Translations under genes and position numbers: made by a program
From: Siphonodentalium dalli
Lineage: Eukaryota > Mollusca > Scaphopoda > Gadilida > Siphonodentaliidae
Reading direction: 5' to 3'
NCBI GenBank assembly: GCA_032622095.1
Contig: CP136063.1
Location: 9,403,814-9,467,813 of the forward strand
DNA: 64,000 bases
The notes under the pieces: model-generated
What the model was told of the DNA's origin: nothing
What the model saw: only the letters and a program-made list of their open reading frames with translations
Databases searched by the model: none
In this document: in pieces, positions 13,608 through 25,345 of the stretch
Numbering within the stretch: the stretch's first letter is position 1
How the letters are laid out: every line of letters starts with the position of its first letter

Positions 13608-14170
13608 TCTCATATATATTTTGAAGACCTCTGTTTGTCTGTCTGTATGTTTGTATTTCTGTATGTCATTTATACAAATCTACGATTCTCGACCGATCGG
13701 GACGAAACTTGGTACGTGAGTGTAGTTTGACCAGGCGGTCATCATTGTTGTATTGGCGAGTCCGTGCGACGCCAGTGCAGCGCATGCGCAGACGAGATCT
13801 CGGAAACGGGTGGAGCGATAGACTTGAAATTTGCTGTGTGAATGTATCTTGCCCCGGATACGAATTTTATAGGGTCGTCGAGCCCGTGCGATGCCAGCTT
13901 CGCGCATGCGCAGACGATATCTCGGAAACGGGTGGAGCTATCGACTTGAAATTTGGTATGTGAATGTATCTTGCCCCGGAGACAAATTTCATCGGGTCGC
14001 CGAGCCTCGTGCCTCGAGCCTCGTGAATAGCCCGGACAACGTCAGGCTGGGTAGAGCTATCGACTTGAAATTTGGTTTTTGAATAGCCCGGACAACGTCG
14101 GGCTGGGTCGAGCTATCGACTTGAAATTTGGTTTTTGAATAGCCCGGACAACGTCGGGCTCATCGGCTAG
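13608..14170 (+). mobile_element. Non-autonomous Helitron A
   Basis: The element begins with TC ('tctcatatatattttgaag'), preceded by A, and ends with CTAG. Just upstream of the end is a GC-rich hairpin ('agcccggacaacgtcgggct') followed by 'catcggctag'. 5'-TC, 3'-CTRR, a hairpin about 10 nt upstream and no terminal inverted repeats are the classical Helitron signs. The core has tandem ~122 bp units containing 'ctcggaaacgggtgg' and 'cttcgcgcatgcgcagac', then ~60 bp units with 'gaatagcccggacaacgtc'. No protein is encoded. The next element follows directly. Confidence 0.8.
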
Positions 14171-14792
14171 TCTCATATACATTTTGAAGACCTCTGTTTG
14201 TCTGTATGTATGTCTGTCTGTATGTCATTTATACAAATCTACGATTCTCGACCGATCGGGACGAAACTTGGTACGTGTGTGTAGTTTGACCAGGCGGTGG
14301 ACGTTGTCGTATTGGCAAGCCCGTGCGGCACCCGCTTCGCGCAGACGAGATCTCGGAAACGGGTGGAGCTATCGACTTGAAATTTGCTATGTGAATGTAT
14401 CTTGCCCCGGTTACGAATTGTATCGGGTCGCCGAGCCCGTGCGACGCCAGCTTCGCGCATGCGCAGACGAGATCTCGGAAACGGGTGGAGCTATCGAATT
14501 GAAATTTGGTATGTGAATGTATCTTGACCCGCATACGAATTTTATCGGGTCGCCGAGGCCGTGCGACGCCAGCTTCGCGCATGCGCAGACGAGATCTCGG
14601 AAACGGGTGGAGCTATCGACTTGAAATTTGGTATGTGAATGTATCTTGCCCCGGATACGAATTTTATCGGGTCGCCGAGGGCGTGCGACCCCAGCTTCGC
14701 GCATGCGCAGACCAGATCTCGGAAACGGGTAGAGCTATCGACTTGAAATTTGGTTTTTGAATAGCCCGGACAACGTCGGGCTCATCGGCTAG
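14171..14792 (+). mobile_element. Non-autonomous Helitron B, abutting A
   Basis: It starts with 'tctcatatacattttgaag' immediately after the CTAG of element A and ends with the same hairpin and 'catcggctag'. The core has four ~122 bp units (at about 14347, 14469, 14591 and 14713). Frames on both strands across the units are repeat-derived. Confidence 0.8.
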
Positions 14793-15186
14793 TCTACTAT
14801 ATATTTTGAGACTTCCGTATATATATATGTGTTTATGTGTGTATATGTGTATGTGGGTACTTCATAGAATCGAAAACGGCTGGTCGGATCGAGCTCAAAT
14901 TTTGTATATAAGGGTAAAAACGCACGGGGATTGTCAACGTCGCATTTTGGACAAGCTCTGAGCACTCATTCTCCACTCCCAATCATCAAAATCACCGCAA
15001 ACGGCACTTCGGGGGTTAAGGCATCAACGATCTTTATATTGACCATATTTGGAGTTGTTAACCGACTAACGCTCTTTATTGCCATCGACGTTGCTAAACG
15101 GTTACCCATGAGTACGAAACTACGGATGCAAAATGCGAAATGCATTTATATCAATTAAAAAGGCAGAATTAACTCATTGGAAAACA
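14793..15186 (+). mobile_element. Helitron C, 5' part only
   Basis: Directly after the CTAG of element B starts 'tctactatatattttgag', which is the same 5' end as the complete element at 19508-20032, and 'gaaaacggct' and 'aagggtaaaaac' follow in both. I find no CTRR end before the satellite element begins at 15187, so its 3' end appears lost or displaced. Confidence 0.65.
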
Positions 15187-16656
15187 AATGAAAGTGTCAA
15201 TGACACTGTAGCTCAACATGGAAAGGGAATAATTTAATGTATTACAGTCAATGGAGCGATTTGGAATGTGGAAAGTTGAATGCTAATACTATAGTTTATA
15301 GACATGAAGAGAAATGTAAAATCCAAGATGGCTGCTGGTGGCCATGTTTTCGCTCGAATGACCCCAATATGATTCGTTCCCATCTACATGTCATCGTTAA
15401 CATCCATGACAAATTTTATGACGTTCAGACTAAAGGTACGACCTGTAGCCCATGCTAAAGAATTTAGTCATACAAAGAGTAAAATCCAAGATGGCTGCTG
15501 GCGGCCATGTTTTTTGGCCGAATGATCCCAAAATGACTCGTTCCCATCTATGTCATTAAAAAACATTCATGACAAATTTTATGATGATCAGACTAAAGGT
15601 ACGACATGTAGCCCGTGCTAAAGAATTTAGTCATACAAAGAGTAAATTCCAAGATGGCTGCTGGTGGCCATGTTTTCAGTCAAATGACCCCAATATGAGT
15701 CGTTCCCATCTACATGTCATCGTTAATATCCATGACAAATTTTATGACGATCAGACAAAAGGTACGACCTGTAGCCCATGCTAAAGAATTTAGTCATACA
15801 AAGAGTAAAATCCACGCTGGCTGCTGGTGGCCATGTTTTTTGGCCAAATGACCCCAAAATTACTCGTTCCAATCTACATGTCAATATTAACATCCATGAC
15901 AAATTTCATGATGATCAAATGAACAGTACGACCTGTGGCCCATGCTAATGGATTCAATTTTGAAATCCAAGATGGCCACTGGCGGCCATGTTTTTTGTCC
16001 GATTGACCCCAAAATGACTCGTTCCCATTTATATTCCAATTTCAACAGCCATGACAAATTTTATGATGATCAGACTAAAGGTACGACCTGTAGCCCGTGC
16101 TAAAGAATTTAGTCATACAAAGAGTAAACTCCAAGATGGCTGCTGGCGGCCATGTTTTTCGGCCAAATGACCCCAAAATGACTCGTTCCCATCTACATGT
16201 CATTATTAACATTCAAGACAAATGTTATGATGATCAGACTAAAGGTACAACCTGTAGCCCGTGCTAAAGGATTTAGTAATACAAAGAGTAAAATCCAAGA
16301 TGGCTGCTGTCGTGTTTTGACCGAATGACCCCAAAATGACTCGTTCCCATCTACATGTCATTGTTAACATCCATGACAAATTTCATGATGATCAGAATAT
16401 AGGTACGACCTACAGTCCGTGCTAAAGAATTTAGTCATACAAAGAGTAAAATCCAAGATGGACTCGTTCCCATCTACATGTCAATGTCAACATCCATGAC
16501 AAATTTCATTATAATCGGACCAAAGGTACGAACTGTAGCCCGTCCTAAATGAAATTGTTGACGCATCACACACGCACACACTCACACACGCACACACGGA
16601 CGACGGATACCAAGCCATGGCAATAGCTCAAACTTTACAAAGTAAAGTTGAGCTAA
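15187..16656 (+). mobile_element. Short sister copy of the satellite-core element
   Basis: This copy has the same cap 'aatgaaagtgtcaatgacac' and the same following phrase with 'ggaaagggaataatttaatg' as the element at 4326. Its core is about eight monomers of the 164 bp satellite without visible higher-order structure. A (CA)-rich microsatellite at 16560-16600 and the hairpin at 16625-16654 close it. It is the probable unexpanded state of the same family. Confidence 0.8.
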
Positions 16657-16746
16657 AAATGCGTGTTGTGTGATTCTTATGTCTGTAGTTCCTAGGAACG
16701 GGGGAAATTTTCATCGGGTCAGTTTTTTCTGCCCGATGTACCTTAA

Positions 16747-17365
16747 AGGGGTACTGTACGCCAATTTCAATAAATTCCCGGTAACAATTGCGATCTAATA
16801 ACGTATTTGAGTCGACGTTGTCTATTGAAAACGTTCCGGTTAACAGGCTATCATAAAAGTCAAATTGAATTATTTAATATAAATGAATTTATGGCTGGAG
16901 TCATAAAATGGCGAATTATGCCATTACGAGTTACCGTTCTTGAAATCTCACATGTTGGGTGTCTTTTATCGACGGCCGTTTACGACAAACATTATTGAGT
17001 TGCGAACAAAACATGTTACATGCAAAAGGAAGTCCCGCTATAACCAATTTGGAAAAAAAGAGAAGAAACAAGATTCATAAAGCGTCAAGTATTTTTATAG
17101 GGGGGAGATTGTTCGATGGAAGAGATTGCAGGCATCAATTGAACTTCCGGTTCAACCTGCAACCTGCGTCTTCTCCGGTGAAGGTCAAAAACATTGCGCG
17201 TAGTTTGAAATCGTAATATTTTTATTTCCAAGATCAATATTTTCGTCGCTAAATTAGGTTTATACGAAAATCATATAACACGAACACAATCTAACTTGAA
17301 AGTTATGTCAATGGGACTCATGGGAGTAAATAAAAAAATTGCCTATCTCTGTGTACAGTACCCCT
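16747..17365. mobile_element. TTAA-flanked MITE (piggyBac-type target site)
   Basis: Ends are 'aggggtactgtac' (16747) and its reverse complement ending at 17365. Both are flanked by TTAA (16743-16746 and 17366-17369), the target duplication typical of piggyBac elements. The two frames inside (63 and 85 codons) have no recognised domain, so it is non-autonomous. Superfamily assignment rests on the TTAA only. Confidence 0.75.
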
Positions 17366-17369
17366 TTAA

Positions 17370-18784
17370 ATCATAAATCTTTTAGGGACATCGGCAGATG
17401 TTTAACCCATACATTGGCGATAGCGATTAGCCATAACTGATAATTTGTCAAAAATATGATCACAGGAATTAATCCATATTCACCCAAGGACCTCTCACTG
17501 TGGTGATTTTGGAGGACATGTTTAGGAGTTTAAGTTAACTCATTGGAAGCAAAAGTGATAAATCCCTATCTTTGCCACTTTTGACATGCCAGATATTAAA
17601 AATTTATTATTCACTTCTAAAGAGAAATTATAATTGTTGACAAGCCAGACTGCTTAGAACAACATACATGTTGGGGATTCCATCTCATATTTGAATGGTG
17701 CTTTAATTACCCCCCCCTCCCCATTCTCCACAGTTATTTGTTTATCAAACATGGACAGATATAAGATCAGATCTGACCTGTGTATTAAATAAGATTAAGT
17801 GTTTCATAACATGGGTGTATGGTTTTCAATAAATTATGTAGTTTATACAATTCAAAAGTATTATCTATATAATGTTATACAGACATAATATGATGAGGAT
17901 GCTGGCCCCTATGACCACTAAATTGTTGATATAAAAGTAAGTAAGTTAGCCCTCAATTAAATGGTTTCACACATTACAATGTTTTACAAGTAGCTTGGAC
18001 ACTAAAAGACACAACCTTCAATGTTAATCTTCTAAGTGCTCTGTGGTCCCTAAAATTCAATCAACCATGAAAATATGAATTAATGGGAAAATAAGGTTCC
18101 TGGAAATACTAACATCTACCATATTGATTTTCAAAACAAGTCATCACTTACAATAGTCATGTATATTTATCTGCCTGTTTCCCATTGCATAGATAAATCA
18201 TATTGGCTATCAGCTGATATTTTAATTCCAAATTGAAAGCACGTGTCTGAAGGGTTAATATATTTTTCAAAAATCAATTAATCAGTCAATACCAAAATTC
18301 ATAGAAGTGAATAGTGTGCAAAGATACCCAATAGATATGAGGAAGAGTTCATGTACATTATAGCATGTGTCTTTGGAAACCTTGGAAAGGGTTAAATATT
18401 TTTGATGCAAATTAATGGAATTTAGAAGACACTTATATAGGTGAGGGGGCCCTTATCTCACCCTGTAATGAAATTTCAAGAATAGGAAAAACACCAATCT
18501 TATGCTGCCATTAATCAATTTGACAGTTAGAATAAACAAACAGCCAGCCACCAGTGTTTTTTATCTTGACCCACCAGAGCTCTGTATCATATGTCATCAC
18601 TCAATTCATAACAGATTTAACTTGGAAAGACAACATCCATAAAATATCCTCTCATATACTCTGGATGTTGGATGATCACATGGTAATTTATTGATATCAT
18701 TATATTACATGAAACTATTGCAATAAAATCTTCATATTTTCAAAACAGGATATCACACCTAATTAATCGTATAAAACTAAACTA
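17370..18784. other. AT-rich non-coding stretch
   Basis: No gene, tandem repeat or element boundary is seen. It contains a short C-run near 17708. Confidence 0.5.
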
Positions 18785-19377
18785 AATGAAACTGTCAATT
18801 TTTTGTTATTATTAAAATATTTTTTTCTATTGTTATTAAAGTTCAAACAAAATTTAATATTTGTATATGCTAAATTTAGCAAGCAGCTAAATCTAACAAA
18901 AATCTAAAAAAAAATTTGGATTTTTTTTCTCGAAAAAGGGTCATAACTCCTTTAACATTAATCGGATCACACCCATATTCGAACTCACATACCAAATTTG
19001 GTTCCAATCAGATAAAAATTGTTTGATTTATGGCAGAATGCGTGAATTCTAAGTTGAAAAAGGGCCATAACTCTGTAACAAAAACTCATATCAAACCCAA
19101 ATTCGAACTCGATCTGTATTTTGGGCTGAGAAACCCTTATAAAATTTGGTTCTGATCGGATAAAAAATGTTTTCTGCGGGCTGCCGGTCGACCGCTCTCT
19201 TCGGGCCCCTGGGCGGTGCGATCCCGAGCACGATGGCTGCGCAACGGTCCAGAGTTATCGCATTACTCGTAAAGTGTCTACGGACAGACAGACAGATGGA
19301 CAGACAGACGGACGAACGACGAGTGGTCAATCCGGACGACACTATGTTTACCATACTATGGTATGGGTAAACATAAA
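18785..19377 (+). mobile_element. Tandem-core Helitron-like element
   Basis: A degenerate left cap ('aatgaaactgtcaatt') is followed by two ~112 bp units with 'agggtcataactcc' and 'cccatattcgaactc', then a GACA/GACG microsatellite near 19283-19315. The right-end hairpin 'tgtttaccatac' / 'gtatgggtaaaca' is at 19345-19374. The same end hairpin and core occur at 43603-44024. The frames on both strands are repeat-derived. Confidence 0.65.
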
Positions 19378-19507
19378 AATTAAATTAAAAAATTTATTTA
19401 AAAACTTTAAAATAAAAAAAAATTTAAAATAAAAAAACAATTAAATTAAAAAATAAAAAATTGTCATGTTTCTGACAAACGCCGCCAGTGGCGGGCTAAC
19501 CTGCTAG
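19378..19507 (+). mobile_element. 3' end of a Helitron
   Basis: A low-complexity A/T tract is followed by the hairpin 'gccgccagtggcgggc' and 'taacctgctag' (CTAG at 19504-19507). The next Helitron starts at once at 19508. The 5' part of this copy is not identified. Confidence 0.6.
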
Positions 19508-20032
19508 TCTACTATATATTTTGAGACTTCCCTATATATATATATATCCTTTATAGACTCGAAAACGGCTCGACCGATTTCGCCCAAACTTCCTATCTAA
19601 GGGTAAAAACCAACGGGAAGTGTCATCACACCACTTCTGAGAACGTCCGAGCACGCCTTCACCCTTCGACTGCCAACGTCATTGGAATTCATGGGTTAAT
19701 TGGGTGTATGATTAAAGAGCGTTCGTATTTGTGGTGCCGTTGTTAAAGAGCGTTTATACTATAACCAGTATAAATACGGCTCAATCGACCGTCTCGGAAA
19801 CTGGGGATTTCGTACTTAGGGCTTCCAAGGGACGGGGCACATTTTCGTCAGGTCAGTTTGTCCGCCTGAGGTGACCTTGACCTTGAAACGGGTACCCACA
19901 AATGAACTTGGGCGATATCTCGGTCGTCAGCGGTGACATGGACGTGAAATTTGGGGTTACCTTGAAAAACAAAATTAATGGATCGACCTAATCCATGGGA
20001 CCAATCCCGCCAGTGGAGGGCTAATCTGCTAG
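19508..20032 (+). mobile_element. Complete small Helitron (525 bp)
   Basis: It starts with TC ('tctactatatattttgag') and ends with the hairpin region 'cccgccagtggaggg', then 'ctaatctgctag', then T. Inside are 'gaaaacggctcgaccg' and 'aagggtaaaaac', shared with element C at 14793. No coding capacity is present. Confidence 0.75.
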
Positions 20033-20789
20033 TTATCTATAATATAAAGATAATATTTATTATGCTACTTATATATCCCCGTGCAGATATTTATTTAATT
20101 TAAGTAGAACATGCTTTATAATATAGACAGAAGAATTACTGGTCGACTTTAAATTTGAGCTTGTGTATATATACAATGTATATAATCATTCTTTTGAAGC
20201 TGCATTAAACTTAATGTTTTAGTCATTGATACTCATTAGAACATATTTAAGCGGTTTAACTTTAATATTAATTAGTATACAACTTTACTAAGCTCTTGTC
20301 CAAGAAGATGGCTAATATATTTTGAAAGTCTGCAAAATGCATCACATTCGAGATAATGTCTTCCCTGAGGACCCTCCAATACAACAGCTTATCAATACCC
20401 CTCAGGACTGATTTTGTTTTGATCTCGAAAATAGTCCTAATCGAACATGTATACATTTTAATACACAATTCCAACAAAAAATATGTTTTTTAAATTTTAT
20501 TTTCCTATGGATGACTTGTAAGTGTCTTCCATTGTTAACTGTGCAGTAATTATAGCTTTGCATCAAGCTTGTTTCTTATTTTTTCATGAAATAAATTTGT
20601 TCAATGCCGATCTCGAAACATTTCGTGCTTTTAGTGTACCAAAGACGCCACAGAATTTATATACCGCCAGCTTGTCCAATGGCGACTCCCTGATGACGTT
20701 ACATGGCTCTTTACGTCACTTCCATCTCCCGTCTATTTATACTCCCTATCAAAACACAATTATCTGTATCTTCATGTGACATACGAATC
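20033..20789. other. Non-coding stretch
   Basis: Nothing recognisable. Two frames of 69 and 85 codons lack domains and splice context. Confidence 0.45.
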
Positions 20790-20794
20790 AAATA

Positions 20795-21010
20795 CTCTGG
20801 TCAAACTGCTAAAATATGGTACTTAGCAGTTTGGTGGGTAAAGTGCAGTATGCATATGGTACTTTACTAGCAGTTCGGCTAATGTGCCATATACGGTACT
20901 TTAAAGGTTAGGCTAAAGTGCCGTATACGGCACTTTAGCAGTTCGGCTAATGTGCCGTATACTGTTTTTTAGCAGTTTGACTAATGTGCCGCATACAGTA
21001 CTCTAGCACG
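20795..21010. repeat. Palindrome-rich tandem repeat (TGCCGTATACGGCA)
   Basis: Units of about 35-45 bp with 'gcagttcggctaatgtgcc' and 'gtatacggtacttt' are repeated about five times with drift. At 20912-20939 one copy forms a perfect 28 bp palindrome centred on GTATAC. The other copies are diverged from perfect symmetry. Confidence 0.75.
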
Positions 21011-21429
21011 GCCTTATTTAAAAATGCGGAATACTTTTGGAAATGAAACAAACAGTGCTCATGTATCAATTTCATACAATCCAAAAGGGGTTCTGATGAA
21101 AAATAATCATCTGGTTTGGGTTAAATATCAGAAACAAATAGGGTCGGTAGGTAGGCTTGACATTTTTTTTATTATTTTGACATGGTGTTATGGAATTTCA
21201 TATCTTGTGCAAGATTTCGATAACACAACAGTAATTTTGTTTATTTTGTATAAACATTAATAAAAGCAATGCTTCAAAAATTGACAAAATAACTCAGATT
21301 GAAAATATTTTTTAGTTTTTATAGTAAAACATTTCAGAAAATATTCTTGAAAACCACAACTTTTTTTAGGGTAGGGGGTTTAAAATAAGGTAGATAGGGA
21401 AACCCAAATGATAAGTATATTTTTCTTTG

Positions 21430-22680
21430 GCCTGAGGTAGAGAATCGTGAGGCATATGGTGAGTGAGTGTCATGACAGGTAGGAACCAAAACGAGTCTAT
21501 TATATGGAGAACATAAGAGTTATTCCTCATGGAGTGGAGTGTGTAGAGAGTGGTTAGAATCCCTACTTACTTAACAGTCGTTAATATAATGGTAGAATAA
21601 GTCTATTGTATGAAATTAAGGTAAGTAAATTTGGGGGCAATGAGAACCCTGTTTATGTAAACAATGATACATGTATGTAGATGGCAGTGATGACCTGTTT
21701 ATTACTGTATATGTAGTCCGGTTTTTATAAATTGATAGAATCGGATGGTTAGTGAGTACATGATAAGTGGGGACCAATAAATAATAAAGGCAACTTATAC
21801 CTGATGAAGTAGAGTGTGTAGAGGTAAGTATGAGGAACTTAAGGTAAGTAAGTTTACAGGAAAACAGTTAATTTCACATATTGTTGGAAGGAGGTTTTTA
21901 TAAATTATAGAAGCTGATCGATGGTTAGTGAGTCTCGTGACAAGAGTGTGTCTCTCTGTATATAGACAGAGATGAGTAATTATAATGAAATTGAGGAGAG
22001 TGAGTCTCATGACAGGCAGCTATCAATAAATAATAAGGTAACGTATTCCTGATGAAGTAAAGTGATAAAGAGGTAAGTATGAGGAACTTAAAGGTGGCTG
22101 GAAATATCACTCAGATTTAAAGAAGGTTGTATTTGGTGTTGAGGTAAATTAGTGTATGGGGGTTTCCTGGAATACAGTTCATTTTACATATTGTTGGTAG
22201 GAGGCCTTTATATATAGAAGCTGATGGTTAGTGAGTCTTGTGATAGGTAGGTATGCCGGAATCACCAAAGGGCAAACCAGCCAGGAGGAGACTTTTCGGG
22301 TAATTTCAATTAAGTGCCCCCACATGGACCCCTTCTCCGGCGTACCTGGTGATAGGTAGGTACAAGAATGTATATAGATGAGTAAGTATAAGGAACTTAA
22401 GGTAAGTAAATTTGGGGTAGTGAAGACCCTGTTTACTGCAGTTACAATAATTAGTTTTTAATTATGTACATACAAATATGGCAGTGAGAACCCTGTTTAC
22501 TGCAGTACAGTAATTAGCCTTGGTTAATGGTGAGTTTCCCCAGAAAATATATTACATGAGTTTATTCACTCATATTTAACTGAGGTTGTATTTAATGTTG
22601 TACACACAATAAGCGAATCATGGTGTGCACAAGGATAGTATGTAGCTACACATGTCAGGTGACGGCAAGTGAGTGATGAA
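21430..22680. repeat. Irregular repeat region with short insert
   Basis: Phrases such as 'ggttagtgagtc', 'catgacaggtagg', 'aggtaagtatgaggaactt' and 'ctgatgaagta' recur many times at uneven spacing. At 22254-22349 a 96 bp insert is flanked by the 13 bp direct repeat 'tgataggtaggta' and has short inverted ends (tatgccgga / tccggcgta), so it is a small MITE candidate. The stretch 21011-21429 before it shows nothing. Confidence 0.6.
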
Positions 22681-22964
22681 TGAGAGAATTATTTTTAGGA
22701 AAACAAAATGGTATTTGATTCTAAGGCACTGCAACATTGAAATAAATGGCCCACATTGGATGTTTTTTTATTTTTGATATTATGACCAACAAAATTAAGA
22801 AAACATAATTAAAACGTTAAATTTTTTTATTTTATTTTGGTATGTTTTTATCAACATGTCCATATATATTGAGCATTGCCTGAGAATCAACCTAAATAAT
22901 TTTGATGACCTCATACGACTCAAATAACTGACCTGATGAACTGAAGGAATGATTTTCAAAAACC

Positions 22965-23400
22965 GCCTGCTTCAAACTTCACAATCCTGAGACACCACCT
23001 CATTCACAGTAGATCCCGAGACTCTGGTAAATCTGGATTCTCACCATAGTATACACTACATATACGTAATGATCCATGACATCCTCACTCACAGCATGTT
23101 ACATCTGTGGACTGTGCTGGTAAATATGGATTCTATCATCACCACGGTATACACTACCATGACAAGTCGGTATACACAACCATGACGAGTCGGAGGTGAA
23201 TGAACACAGATGGATCCCGTCCTTCATAATCAGCAGCATGAGTAAGTAATAATCATCAGCAGCACATAACAACTGATGGCATGTTACACTCATCCCTGTG
23301 GATTCTACCCTCAATGAGTACACATGTAATAACAACCAACAATGAGCGAGCAACATAACCGACACAGCATGCAGCCATCCTCGATATCCTCACTCACAGC
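22965..23400 (-). pseudogene. Decayed tandem copies of the 3' end of the neighbouring propeller gene
   Basis: The region 23085-23245 matches the 3' end of the gene at 23404 in the same orientation: 'cctcactcacagcatgttaca', then 'tgctggtaaat', 'ggattctat' and a later 'catgacgagtcg'. Its reading frame ends in RIHIYQ, like the real RILIYQ. A third, shorter relic with 'ctctggtaaatctggattct' lies at 23023-23060. Frames are interrupted, so these are partial decayed duplicates. Confidence 0.65.
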
Positions 23401-23403
23401 ATG

Positions 23404-24564
23404 TTACACTCCTCCATGTGGACCGCGCTGGTAAATCAGGATTCTATTATTACTCTTATCCTCAGAATTATAACCCACGACGAGTCGATGGAGTTGATTG
23501 TTGTATGTAACTGAATTTGGATATCGGATTCCGTCATTCTCAGTCAGCAGCGTGTGCGTCGTATACGGAGGCCGGATCCTTATATCTATTATAGCGTGTC
23601 CCTTATTACTACACACGAACGCCCGGTCCCCGTCGATACACAGCCCTCGAGGTTCACACAGGTCGCGGTGATGTGAGATGGAGGTGAGTACACTGTCAGC
23701 CATCACCCCACGAGGGAGCTTACCATCACTACCATCCTTATTCCTCCCCAACACGACGTGCAGGACGCTCTGTAGGTCCCCTGTGATGATGCTCACAGAA
23801 TGTCCAATACGGTCACACACCACGACGAGATCGCCAGACTCTGATGCAGCGAGATGTAAATATATTAATCCGGAAAAATCAGATGCTGTAAAAGCAGCTG
23901 ATGATTCACTGAGTATGACGCCGTAATCTGTCATCCTCTTGATGCGAGGGTCTTGATAAAACATCACGAGGAAGTCGTCTGCTATACTCACCAATCTAGT
24001 ACATGACCCAGGTGTCGGGAACGTCCTCAGGTGACAGAGGCTCGTGACGTCATACACGGTGATCTCGGGTGTGTTCTCCAGACAGACGTATACAGAGTCC
24101 CTCATCACGTGTATGTCGCATGCTGTATGCTCTAACCTCGGTGACTTGGCTGCCGTCCTCCACTCTCGCTCCTCCTTCCTCTGTAGTAACTCGCCTTTAC
24201 TCACCACGATGATGAGGTCGGAAGCCGCCACCGGGTCCATGTATCTCACCTGTATGTATTCATCACCATCATGATCGAAGCTATCAGTGAGTGTCCAGAC
24301 TGCACCTCCTCCATCCTGAGTGATCTCAACATTCTCTGGTATCCCTTCTTGTTCTCGGTTCGCTCCAGTCAGTGCTCCGTTTATGTCTGTTAGAGAGTGA
24401 CCATCCAGTGTTTCTCCCTCAACACTGTCTCGTGTCTCTAGCACCTCCTTCGTTCTGACCACAGCTTTTTGTCTAGATTCCAGTCTCTCACGCAGATTCT
24501 TGAACCTGGACAGCACAGCCAGTACAGAATGTTCCACCGATCGGCCATCATGACATGATTCACG
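23404..24564 (-). CDS. Beta-propeller (TRIM/NHL-like) protein, last exon
   Basis: This is a 386-codon last exon ending in TAA at 23404-23406. A splice acceptor 'ccttacag' lies at its upper edge (bases 24565-24572), so the protein begins in exons further upstream; the codon at 24535-24537 that would open an isolated frame is GTG, not ATG. The first ~40 residues (ESCHDGRS, then LSRFKNLRERLESRQK) look like the end of a B-box-type segment and a short helix. From about residue 85 to the end come repeated blades with motifs such as DLIIVVSKGELL, VYVCLENTPEITVYDV, DLVVVCDRIGHSVSI, EPRGLCIDGDRAFVCSN, and a final RLVVGYNSEDKSNNRILIYQ strand. This fits the NHL-like propeller at the C-terminus of mollusc TRIM-type proteins, which usually bind proteins or RNA. 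No RING or B-box is visible in the window, so the E3-ligase role is not supported. Confidence 0.75.
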   Translation of the reverse strand, partial: RESCHDGRSVEHSVLAVLSRFKNLRERLESRQKAVVRTKEVLETRDSVEGETLDGHSLTDINGALTGANREQEGIPENVEITQDGGGAVWTLTDSFDHDGDEYIQVRYMDPVAASDLIIVVSKGELLQRKEEREWRTAAKSPRLEHTACDIHVMRDSVYVCLENTPEITVYDVTSLCHLRTFPTPGSCTRLVSIADDFLVMFYQDPRIKRMTDYGVILSESSAAFTASDFSGLIYLHLAASESGDLVVVCDRIGHSVSIITGDLQSVLHVVLGRNKDGSDGKLPRGVMADSVLTSISHHRDLCEPRGLCIDGDRAFVCSNKGHAIIDIRIRPPYTTHTLLTENDGIRYPNSVTYNNQLHRLVVGYNSEDKSNNRILIYQRGPHGGV

Positions 24565-24589
24565 CTGTAAGGAATGATGAGAAAGTAAT

Positions 24590-25105
24590 TATGAGCTATG
24601 ACCGTAATGGTAAGTATAATACAGGCAGAGTGTAACGGTGTTTAGGTTACAGAAGAGTTATGAACATAATGGTAAGTATAATACAGGTAGAGTTTAGCGG
24701 TGTTTAGGTTACAGAAGAGTTATGAGCGTAATGGTAAGTATAATACAGGTAGAGTGTAACGGTGTTTAGGTTACAGAATAGTTATGAGCATAATGGTAAG
24801 TATAATACAGGTAGAGTGTAACGGTGTTTAGGTTACATAAGAGTTATGAGCGTAATGGTAAGTATAATACAGGTAGAGTGTAACGGTGTTTAGGTTACAT
24901 AAGAGTTATGAGCGTAATGGTAAGTATAATACAGGTAGAGTGTAACGGTGTTTAGGTTACATAAGAGTTATGAGCGTAATGGTAAGTATAATACAGGTAG
25001 AGTGCAACAGTGTTTAGGTTACAGAATAGTTATGAGCGTAATGGTAAGTATAATACAGGTAGAGTGTAGCGGTGTTTAGGTTACATAAGAGTTATGAGCA
25101 TAATC
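24590..25105. repeat. Minisatellite, 62 bp unit, about 8 copies
   Basis: 'taatggtaagtataatacag' recurs at exact 62 bp steps (24605, 24667, 24729, 24791, 24853, 24915, 24977, 25039), with 'gtaacggtgtttaggttaca' between. It starts just upstream of the last exon of the propeller gene and thus sits in its presumed intron. Near-identity between units indicates recent expansion. Confidence 0.95.
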
Positions 25106-25345
25106 AGTTCTACAGGATGAATGCTTTATCCAATACATGGAGGTACACTCCATATAACAGAATGGTGAATACATTATAGAACATAACAAGGTAAGATATG
25201 TCAGGCAGCATGAATAATGGAGTGTCATGGTTACAGAAGAGTTATGTTTTCAGTTCTACAGGAGGAATGCTTTATTCAACACATGGAGGTACACTCCATA
25301 TAACAGAATGGTGAATACATTATAGAACATAACAAGGTCAGCATG
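25105..25345. repeat. Two tandem units of 146 bp
   Basis: 'cagttctacagg' at 25105 and 25251 opens two units that share 'acatggaggtacactccat' and 'gaatacattatagaaca'. They follow directly on the 62 bp minisatellite. Confidence 0.85.

Noticed and set aside
13680-14760. Frames of 60-117 codons on both strands with MREAGVARPRRPDKIR
   Set aside because: They are translations of the ~122 bp Helitron core units.
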